Shown here one piece after another: positions 1 through 5,334 of a stretch of 5,485 bases of DNA; position 1 is the stretch's first letter; the number at the start of each line of letters is the position of its first letter. This DNA is from Bacteroidales bacterium (GTDB lineage: Bacteria > Bacteroidota > Bacteroidia > Bacteroidales > VadinHA17). Made by a program: the position numbers and the translations under genes. The notes beneath the pieces were generated by a model, which made no database searches, had not been told where the DNA came from, and saw only the letters and a program-made list of their open reading frames with translations. The stretch lies in the NCBI GenBank assembly GCA_020353115.1, contig CP070687.1, positions 322,267 to 327,751 of the forward strand. The letters run 5' to 3'.

Positions 1-438
1 ATCGATACCGATATGATCTTCCATAACCGATATCTAGCCATAACGGATGTGAAAGAAATGGGGAAGTATACGTTTGACAACCTGGAAGGATTTGAAGATT
101 TTGCTGCAAAAACACAGCCTGGTGACATCATTGTGACAGGAAAGAATTTCGGAAGCGGAAGCTCCAGGCAACAGGCGGTTGACTGCTTCAAATCGTTGGA
201 TGTTCAGGCAATTGTTGCTGAATCCTTCGGAGCGATTTATGAAAGGAATGCCATCAATGCTGCATTGCCAGTCATTACATATGAGAACCTGGAAAGCCTT
301 GATCTTGCAAACGGTGATTCGGTGGAAATAGATTTTGACGCCGGAACCATTACAAACCTGAAAAATGATAAATCCGTTCAGTGTGAACCATTCTCAGAAG
401 TTCAAATGGAAATCTATCGGAACGGTGGCCTGTTTTAA
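1..438 (+). CDS. Aconitase-superfamily dehydratase small subunit (LeuD/HacB-like), 5' end cut off
   Basis: This is the swivel-domain small subunit of a two-subunit [4Fe-4S] hydro-lyase of the isopropylmalate/homoaconitate/dimethylmalate dehydratase group. It would close over the active site of a separate large subunit, presumably encoded just upstream. The frame is open to the window edge, and the visible IDTD at bases 1-12 is part of the family's N-terminal (D/N)IDTD motif, so the ATG at 13 is internal and the true start lies outside. 145 residues are visible, close to the usual 160-170. The substrate-facing loop reads RYLAITD (visible residues 10-16), and the active-site signature is GKNFGSGSSRQQA with the Ser-Ser-Arg at visible residues 54-56 (R codon 166-168). 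The C-terminal QMEIYRNGGLF is also typical. As I recall, archaeal homoaconitases carry Arg in this loop (YLRT) and isopropylmalate enzymes carry hydrophobic residues; YLAI would lean to a substrate without a distal carboxylate. The family is certain; the substrate is not. Confidence 0.9.
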   Translation: MDTDMIFHNRYLAITDVKEMGKYTFDNLEGFEDFAAKTQPGDIIVTGKNFGSGSSRQQAVDCFKSLDVQAIVAESFGAIYERNAINAALPVITYENLESLDLANGDSVEIDFDAGTITNLKNDKSVQCEPFSEVQMEIYRNGGLF

Positions 439-449
439 AGAAATTCTGC

Positions 450-490
450 TCACCGGTGATCCAGGTAAGATACCCCGAGTCACCCGGTGA
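450..490. repeat. Two palindromic copies of TCACC(C)GGTGA between the dehydratase genes
   Basis: Bases 450-459 read TCACCGGTGA, a perfect 10-bp palindrome. Bases 480-490 read TCACCCGGTGA, the same palindrome with one extra central C. The centres are about 30 bp apart, close to three helical turns, as expected for a pair of sites bound by a dimeric regulator on one face of DNA. The two copies are also complementary, so the RNA could form a 10-bp stem with a single C bulge and a 20-nt loop (460-479). The second copy overlaps the GTG at 487 and ends 17 nt before the ATG at 508. The repeats are seen directly; the role (operator pair, RNA processing hairpin or translational control) is inference. 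Confidence 0.5.
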
Positions 491-507
491 TTGAAACATT
501 AATACCG

Positions 508-2316
508 ATGCATGGGAAAACATTTGTTGAAAAGATCCTTGGTGCAGAAAAGGGTGCCATTGTCTTCAGAAAACCGGATATCGTTCTGACACACGATAAT
601 ACATCCAGTATTTACAAAACATTTGAGAAGATGGGAGGGGTGAAGTTTCATGACCCTGACCAGATTCTGATCGTGCTGGATCACAATGCTCCGCCTACTA
701 CTGCAGGGCTTGCAACACAATATGAGGCAATCCGGGAAATTGTAAAAGAACAGAATATTACTGGATTTTATGATGCCGGCAGGGGTATCTGTCATCAAAT
801 TATGTCAAATCATGCCAGGCCGGGGATGGTCATCCTTGGGAGTGACAGTCATACCTGTACGGCCGGTGCCTTCAATGCTCTGGCAGCCGGGATCGACCGA
901 ACCGAAGCTGCAGGTATATGGAAAAAGGGAGAAACATGGTTGCGGGTTCCCGAATCCATAAAGATCACCCTTACGGGAGAATTGCAGCCGGGCGTATACG
1001 CCAAAGATATTTCACTGTGGATCATAGGTATGATAGGATCGGACGGAGCCAATTATATGTCGATTGAATACCATGGGGAGGGTGTTGCTACCCTGTCCGT
1101 ATCCGAGCGGATGACCATTGCCAACCTGGCTTCTGAAATGGGAGCGAAAAATGCGGTTTTTCCACCGGATGATGTGCTTGCCAAATTTTATGGCAGACAG
1201 ATGATTGATGGAACCTGGGCGGATGAGGAGGCTGAGTATGCCAGGGAAATTGATATCGATCTCAGCCGCATCTTTCCCCTCGTAGCTGCTCCCCATCATG
1301 TTGACAATGTCATATCGGTATCCGGTGTACAGGGGACGAAACTGCACCAGGGAGTGATTGGTACCTGTACAAACGGACGCCTGGACGATATACGAATTGC
1401 AGCATCCGTTCTGGACGGAAAAAAGATCGCCGGAGGATTTCAACTGATCATTATTCCCGCTTCACAGGATATTTACCTTATGGCTATGGAAGACGGAAGC
1501 CTCGGGAGCCTGATCCGTGCAGGGGCAAATATCCTAAGTCCCTCCTGCGGCCCCTGCCTTGGCACCGGACAAGGAATCCCTGCTGACGGGTATACCGTTA
1601 TTTCTACTGCAAACCGGAATTTCAAGGGAAGAATGGGTAATAAGAATGCGGAGATTTATCTCGCCTCACCCGCAACAGTTGCCGCTTCTGCCCTGACGGG
1701 AAGAATTACCGATCCCAGGGGAACCGGAAGAGACGACATATTTCCATACTCGCGTAAGCAGAGTCGTACGCTGACAATCCCGGCAGGTGAAAACAGGAGA
1801 TACGGCAATATCTGGAATTATTCGGATGTTGATAATTTCAATACCGATCTGATGTTTGCAGGAAGCCTGACCTATGATATCCTCAGTTCTGATGCCGAAG
1901 CAATCCGACCCCACCTTTTCGCCGGACTCGATCCCGGTTTTGCAGGAAGTGTAAAGGAAGGAGATATTATCCTTGGCGGGAATAATTTCGGGTGCGGCAG
2001 TTCAAGAGAGCATCCGTCCGTCGGACTGGCAAACGCCGGTGTCAGGGCAGTAATTGTCAAATCCGTGAACCGGATATTCTACCGGTCGGCTGTAAACCAG
2101 GGATTGAAGTTAATTGCAATTCCGGAAATTGTGAATGACTATAAGCCGGGAGACAGGATTGAACCGGACCTTATGAACGGCGTAATCATGCTTAATGACA
2201 AGAAATATTCCATCCCGCCAATACCGGAAAAACTGATGCAAATCATAGAAAAGAAAGGCCTTGTGAGCTATTTGAAAGATCAATCAAAGGCAGAAGGAAG
2301 AATGCAGAAAGAATAG
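508..2316 (+). CDS. Single-chain aconitase-family hydratase (fused large and swivel domains)
   Basis: A [4Fe-4S] hydro-lyase that fuses a LeuC/HacA-like catalytic domain (about residues 1-405) to a LeuD-like swivel domain (about 433-588), 602 residues in all; cytosolic. Numbering from ATG 508, the cluster ligands are C287 (GTCTNGR) and C347/C350 (SCGPCLG). Aconitase-type active-site residues are D58-H59 (LDHN), H96 (GICHQ), D113-S114-H115 (GSDSHTCTAG), E210 (EMGA), R370 and R375 (NRNFKGR), and S498-S499-R500 (GCGSSREH). IIGMIGSDGANY (172-183) resembles LeuC/HacA. The fused order recalls the roughly 650-residue Aquifex-type putative aconitases, but the swivel loop is DNFNTDLMFAGSLTYD (442-457), without the DHI.PAG signature of classic aconitase. 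Aconitate, isopropylmalate or homoaconitate activity is possible. ATG 508 is chosen because MHGKTFVEKIL fits the family N-terminus; GTG 487 would add seven residues and overlap the upstream palindrome. Neither start has a clear Shine-Dalgarno sequence. It probably shares an operon with the upstream small subunit. Confidence 0.88.
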   Translation: MHGKTFVEKILGAEKGAIVFRKPDIVLTHDNTSSIYKTFEKMGGVKFHDPDQILIVLDHNAPPTTAGLATQYEAIREIVKEQNITGFYDAGRGICHQIMSNHARPGMVILGSDSHTCTAGAFNALAAGIDRTEAAGIWKKGETWLRVPESIKITLTGELQPGVYAKDISLWIIGMIGSDGANYMSIEYHGEGVATLSVSERMTIANLASEMGAKNAVFPPDDVLAKFYGRQMIDGTWADEEAEYAREIDIDLSRIFPLVAAPHHVDNVISVSGVQGTKLHQGVIGTCTNGRLDDIRIAASVLDGKKIAGGFQLIIIPASQDIYLMAMEDGSLGSLIRAGANILSPSCGPCLGTGQGIPADGYTVISTANRNFKGRMGNKNAEIYLASPATVAASALTGRITDPRGTGRDDIFPYSRKQSRTLTIPAGENRRYGNIWNYSDVDNFNTDLMFAGSLTYDILSSDAEAIRPHLFAGLDPGFAGSVKEGDIILGGNNFGCGSSREHPSVGLANAGVRAVIVKSVNRIFYRSAVNQGLKLIAIPEIVNDYKPGDRIEPDLMNGVIMLNDKKYSIPPIPEKLMQIIEKKGLVSYLKDQSKAEGRMQKE

Positions 2317-2346
2317 GAGGAACATAACCTGTACGGGGAGGTGATC
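2315..2346 (+). promoter_or_regulatory. Two orphan Shine-Dalgarno-like sequences after the dehydratase gene
   Basis: AGGAGG at 2315-2320 overlaps the dehydratase stop codon, and GGAGGTGATC at 2337-2346 matches ten bases of the complement of the usual 16S rRNA 3' end. Neither is followed by an ATG, GTG or TTG start opening a meaningful frame: the GTG at 2341 reaches a stop after two more codons. A frame from ATA at 2349 runs 15 codons (ITVISARTIHAFRVD) to a stop. The motifs are seen directly. Whether they are leftovers of a lost downstream gene or chance is not decided by the sequence. Confidence 0.4.
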
Positions 2347-2526
2347 ATATAACTGTTATTTCCGCTCGAACGATCCATGCATTCCGGGTTGATTAGCAAT
2401 ACTTGAATTTAGTTGGAAAAACTCCGCTTGAAATAATCATCTGTTTCAATCAAAATCCAGGGAAGATAACGGATATTCATCCCTTGCAAAATCTGAAGTG
2501 TCTTACGGGTGCGGGAACCGTATGTT
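2317..2526. other. Convergent intergenic region, with a possible gene remnant on the minus strand
   Basis: This gap lies between the 3' ends of the dehydratase and the histidine kinase. Besides the orphan ribosome-binding sites and the possible terminator, the minus strand is open from the kinase stop down to a TAA at 2409-2411, in a frame other than the kinase's. The 39 or so codons read like real protein: YGSRTRKTLQILQGM, then NIRYLPWILIETDDYFKRS. It has no start codon outside the kinase gene except an internal ATG giving 23 residues, and I do not recognise the family. It may be the 3' relic of a gene displaced by the kinase, or chance. Confidence 0.3.
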
Positions 2527-2534
2527 TTAATTTT
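2504..2534 (+). terminator. Possible intrinsic terminator of the dehydratase operon
   Basis: TACGGGT (2504-2510) and AACCGTA (2516-2522) can pair as a 7-bp stem with one G-A mismatch around a GCGGG loop. The T-rich TGTTTTAATTTT (2523-2534) follows on the plus strand. The position, about 190 bp after the dehydratase stop and just at the 3' end of the convergent kinase gene, suits a terminator for the plus-strand transcript. The stem is short and the T tract is broken, so this is tentative. Confidence 0.3.
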
Positions 2535-5013
2535 CAACCGCCTCCGGCACTTCCTTATCGGAAAATACAGGTATGGTAAAGGTAAATGTGCTTCCTTTAC
2601 CGGGGGAACTGCTGACCCATATCTTACCGCCATTCTTTTCGATATACTCCTTGCTGAGGATAAGTCCCAGCCCGGTTCCCTTCTCTTTTGATGTGCCGAT
2701 GGTCTTATTCTTGACGTCGATCCGGAAAAGTTTCATCTGATCCTCTTCACTCAGACCGATTCCTGAATCGCTAACGGAGATCTCGTAAAAATTCTTCTTT
2801 TTCCAGCATGAAACCTTGACATCTCCCCCCTGGTTATTGAATTTGATGGCATTGGTGAGAAGGTTTCTGAAGACGGTTTTGATCATGTCAACATCAGCAT
2901 AAACATAGGTTTTTTCAGGGATATCCGTAACAAGTTTGATATTCTTGTTTTCGGCGTTCATCCGGAGCAACGAAATATTGCCATATACCAGTGTCCGGAG
3001 GTCTGTTTTTTCAGGAGCATATTTTATCCTGCCTGTCTGGGACATGGACCATTGAAGCAGGTTATCCAACAGGTTGAACAGGAGGTTTGCCGATTTATGT
3101 ATACGCTGGATTGAAATGTTTTTTTCATCTTCTGTAAGCTGGTAGAACCCTTCAAGGAGTGCTTCCGTTACCGAAAGGAGGACGGAAAACGGATTCTTAA
3201 GGTCATGAGCAATAATTGAGAAAAACTTGTCTTTGGCTGCATTGAGTTCCTGGAGGTTATCCCTCTGTTTTGCAATTTCTTCTTCGGCTTCTTTGATCTT
3301 TCTTATATCCGAGTCGATTGCCACCAGTTTGATGATGGAGCCATCCCTGTCCAGGATTGGTGTCAGTGTCGTTTGTGCCCATATGAGTTCTCCCGATTTG
3401 CTTTTATCCTGTGCAATATATACGATGGATTTTTTTTGTTCCGTACATTGCAAAAAGATCTTATCTATATCGGGATGGGCACTGAAATCATGCAGGTTAC
3501 TTCCAAGGTCATGTACAATTTCTTCATAAGAGTATCCGTAAAGCTTGGTAACTCCTTCATTCACCCATTCGATGTTACCCTGGGGATCCATGATTATGAT
3601 TGCATTATCCGTTTCGCTTGCAACGATGGATAATTTCTGGAGTTCCCTGTTCTTTGTTTTCAGTTCTTCTGCCTGTTGTTTTATCTCATCCGTGGATCGT
3701 TTTAGCCTGTCCCTCATCTCAACCAATGCATTTCCCAATGCATCTTCCTCACTCAGGAGAGTATAATCTGCCTTCAGGTCTCCTTCACCGATCTTCTGGG
3801 CAAATCCTGCTGTGCTCTTCAGTCCTTCAAGGAGCTTATTGGCTGAGTTCGCCATTTCTCCCAGTTCATCTCCCGAAGTAATCGGGATGGTTTCACTCTG
3901 GTTAAGATTACCTTTTGCCAGGTTTTTCAGCAGCAGGGTTGTTTTCTGAAGTGGTTTGGTGATATTATGCGAGATCATGAAAATGACGACGGTCAGGAGA
4001 ATGAGCCCCATGAATCCCGCGAATATCGATACGGCAAATGTACGGTTTGCTTCCATCATTATAATATCGACAGGGACCACAATACCCATAGACCATGGGG
4101 TTCCTGTATTGGCTATTTTAACCGGGACAAATGATATATATGCATTCTTCCCGAATTTGGATCCTTTGGTCATAAAGGAGAATTTGTCGCCGGCCCTGAT
4201 CTTCTGAGCGAAATGAAAAAGCGAGTCTTCATCCGGATAGATCTCTGCAATTGACTTCTTAATATTCTTCAATTCCGGGTGAGCAACGATATCCCCGTTA
4301 TTCGCAACCAGGAAAGTGTAGGTCTGCTTAAGTGGTTTAATCTCCTCGATGATTTCCTGGAATCCTTCAAGTGGAACGTCTATTCCCGTGAGCCCTACAT
4401 ATGTACCATTCTTCAGTATCGGGGTGATAATAGTGGCCTCCAGGACAGCATTTTCGCTCGCCGGCTCATCTGCGGGCAACGCCTGGTTCAATTCATAAGA
4501 GTAGTAGTAGGGCCGGGTAATTACATCCCGCATAGAGGTTTTTGCCCTGTAGTAAATGCCAGTCGTATCATCACCTTCCGTATCCAGTGTATCCGTTTTA
4601 TATAAAATTTCAGTGCCGGACCGGTAATAGGTTGTCCGGACCCGGCCGTATGGTTTGGTATACCCGGGATCGATTGCATTCAACTCCCATTGTTCGAAAA
4701 CAGCAATGTACTCGGGATTTTCAATCAATACATTCCGGATTATATCCTTGTAAATCTCGGTTCTCTGATCGGATGGGATTTTATCATAACCGGTGAATGC
4801 CTGGGCGAGGGCTCTTGAAGTTCCGAAATACTCACTAAGGTGAGCCCTGACAAGATTGGCTCCTTCCTTGTTCAGATTATCGGCGATGAGTTGGGCATCA
4901 TAAATAGCCCGGTTCTTGAAAGCAATACTGATGTATCCGATGGCCAATACATAGATTACCAGGGAAATAGAGAGGATAAACACCGACATTTTTGTCTTAA
5001 GACGCCATTTCAT
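2527..5013 (-). CDS. Membrane sensor histidine kinase (dCache-HAMP-HAMP-PAS-HisKA-HATPase)
   Basis: An 828-residue inner-membrane sensor kinase that would autophosphorylate on His and pass the phosphate to a response regulator not present in this window. TM1 spans about residues 9-32; an extracytoplasmic dCache-like ligand-binding region covers about 35-320, with the second Cache lobe near 230-315 (TFLVANNGDIVAHPE). TM2 is about 325-348. HAMP follows at about 350-402 (NITKPL, GDELGEM) and a second HAMP-like unit at 403-440 (GEGDLKAD, DALGNALVEM). A short coiled coil (440-462), a PAS/PAC domain (about 463-578) and another coiled coil (575-595) lead to HisKA with H603 in FFSIIAHDLKNPF (codon 3205-3207). 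The ATPase domain shows N717 and N721 (NLLTNAIKF), D749 (DSGIG), an F-box near 763 and GTGLGL at 779-784. All catalytic boxes are intact. It lacks a receiver domain, so it is not a hybrid. The Arg of the amino-acid-binding dCache motif is not apparent, so the ligand is unknown. ATG 5013 is the only suitable start ahead of TM1 and lies about 27 nt after the promoter -7 element. Confidence 0.93.
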   Translation of the reverse strand: MKWRLKTKMSVFILSISLVIYVLAIGYISIAFKNRAIYDAQLIADNLNKEGANLVRAHLSEYFGTSRALAQAFTGYDKIPSDQRTEIYKDIIRNVLIENPEYIAVFEQWELNAIDPGYTKPYGRVRTTYYRSGTEILYKTDTLDTEGDDTTGIYYRAKTSMRDVITRPYYYSYELNQALPADEPASENAVLEATIITPILKNGTYVGLTGIDVPLEGFQEIIEEIKPLKQTYTFLVANNGDIVAHPELKNIKKSIAEIYPDEDSLFHFAQKIRAGDKFSFMTKGSKFGKNAYISFVPVKIANTGTPWSMGIVVPVDIIMMEANRTFAVSIFAGFMGLILLTVVIFMISHNITKPLQKTTLLLKNLAKGNLNQSETIPITSGDELGEMANSANKLLEGLKSTAGFAQKIGEGDLKADYTLLSEEDALGNALVEMRDRLKRSTDEIKQQAEELKTKNRELQKLSIVASETDNAIIIMDPQGNIEWVNEGVTKLYGYSYEEIVHDLGSNLHDFSAHPDIDKIFLQCTEQKKSIVYIAQDKSKSGELIWAQTTLTPILDRDGSIIKLVAIDSDIRKIKEAEEEIAKQRDNLQELNAAKDKFFSIIAHDLKNPFSVLLSVTEALLEGFYQLTEDEKNISIQRIHKSANLLFNLLDNLLQWSMSQTGRIKYAPEKTDLRTLVYGNISLLRMNAENKNIKLVTDIPEKTYVYADVDMIKTVFRNLLTNAIKFNNQGGDVKVSCWKKKNFYEISVSDSGIGLSEEDQMKLFRIDVKNKTIGTSKEKGTGLGLILSKEYIEKNGGKIWVSSSPGKGSTFTFTIPVFSDKEVPEAVEN

Positions 5014-5039
5014 AGGCCATATCAGGATTTGGTCTGGTG

Positions 5040-5047
5040 CAAATGTA
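5040..5047 (-). promoter_or_regulatory. Bacteroidota-type -7 promoter element of the histidine kinase
   Basis: The minus strand reads TACATTTG (5047 to 5040) followed by CACC, matching the Bacteroidota sigma-A -7 consensus TAnnTTTG in full. The distance to ATG 5013 would leave a 5' leader of roughly 20 nt, common in this phylum, and there is no Shine-Dalgarno sequence in it. The -33 TTTG element is poor: GTTAC lies about 19 bp upstream. A weak -33 box next to a dyad suggests the promoter may need an activator. The match is seen; promoter activity is inferred. Confidence 0.6.
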
Positions 5048-5061
5048 CTATTATTTAACTA

Positions 5062-5075
5062 ATCCGGTAACGGAT
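5062..5075. promoter_or_regulatory. Dyad over the kinase promoter -33 region, possible operator
   Basis: ATCCG (5062-5066) and CGGAT (5071-5075) form a perfect 5-bp inverted repeat around GTAA. It lies 15-28 bp upstream of the -7 element, where the -33 box should be, so a bound regulator could replace or block sigma contact. A dyad this short is not rare by chance. Confidence 0.25.
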
Positions 5076-5189
5076 ATATTGCCTTCCAACGCCTCTTAAT
5101 CTGAAAAACACCTAAAAGTCAACTGCAATAATTTTGCCAAAAATGAGATGGATAATAAAAACCTGTCTTTTCTGCGGGGCGAATACAAA

Positions 5190-5274
5190 CCTCTGGCTGG
5201 ACGTCAGATGTGGGATCCGGAATAATTCCCTTGAATTGCATTATTGATACAGATTCAAGTCTTTCTGCCAGAGG
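5190..5274. repeat. Nested inverted repeats in the ung-kinase gap
   Basis: CCTCTGGC (5190-5197) is an exact inverted match to GCCAGAGG (5267-5274). Inside it, CTTGAAT (5230-5236) pairs exactly with ATTCAAG (5253-5259) around a 16-nt loop. GGAATAATTCC at 5219-5229 is a further small palindrome. The arrangement could fold as one structured RNA or mark an old insertion, but the unpaired stretches are long and unequal (32 and 7 nt), and one such pair in 300 bp can arise by chance. Confidence 0.3.
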
Positions 5275-5286
5275 CATGCAGTCCTT

Positions 5287-5328
5287 CGAAACTGAAAACT
5301 CTAAACCAGAAACCATAAATCCCAAACC
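5287..5328. repeat. Degenerate 7-bp tandem repeat, six units
   Basis: Six consecutive heptamers read cgaaact, gaaaact, ctaaacc, agaaacc, ataaatc and ccaaacc. The core AAA followed by C/T C/T stays in exact 7-bp register and the first two bases vary, giving a consensus of nnAAAcc (GGTTTnn on the other strand). The array ends 6 bp from the ung stop codon. Degenerate heptameric arrays of this kind occur in intergenic DNA of Bacteroidota and, in a different form, cyanobacteria; their function is unknown. Confidence 0.6.
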
Positions 5329-5334
5329 AGCTTC

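Larger units (their letters stand above)
5014..5334. other. Intergenic region between ung and the histidine kinase
   Basis: This 321-bp gap separates two genes that both run on the minus strand. The kinase promoter and dyad occupy the kinase-proximal end, the nested inverted repeats the middle and the heptamer array the ung-proximal end. I find no convincing gene: the longest open frames (68 codons at 5119-5325 minus, 34 codons at 5143-5247 plus) run through the repeats, and I recognise no protein family in either. No clear T-tailed hairpin follows ung. Confidence 0.6.

Noticed and set aside
13..438. ATG at 13 as the true start of the small subunit
   Set aside because: The preceding in-frame codons IDTD are part of the conserved family motif, so the gene continues upstream of the window.
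436..508. The two dehydratase genes being one gene broken by a stop codon, since they share a reading frame
   Set aside because: Three in-frame stops (436, 457, 466) lie between them, the first protein ends with a normal family C-terminus, and the second begins with a normal large-domain N-terminus and has its own swivel domain.
499..2060. Several open frames of 60-143 codons on the minus strand, and one on the plus strand, inside the dehydratase gene
   Set aside because: They overlap a gene with full family motifs in its own frame and show no recognisable domains; they are frame shadows.
2428..2449. TTGAAA/TTTCAA hairpin as a terminator for the kinase
   Set aside because: Only a 6-bp A/T-rich stem with a 10-nt loop; the T run on the minus strand begins several bases after the stem, so it is unlikely to terminate transcription.
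3227..5058. Open frames of 70-108 codons on the plus strand inside the kinase gene
   Set aside because: They lie opposite an intact multi-domain kinase; low-complexity Ser/Cys-rich translations are typical antisense shadows.
5143..5247. 34-codon plus-strand frame starting MRWIIKTCLFCGAN
   Set aside because: The two Cys in CLFC hint at a small metal-binding motif, but there is no second pair, no start signal and no neighbour on that strand; too weak to call.
5119..5325. 68-codon minus-strand frame in the ung-kinase gap
   Set aside because: It starts inside the heptamer array, runs through the inverted repeats, has no ribosome-binding site or promoter of the phylum's type, and matches no family I know.
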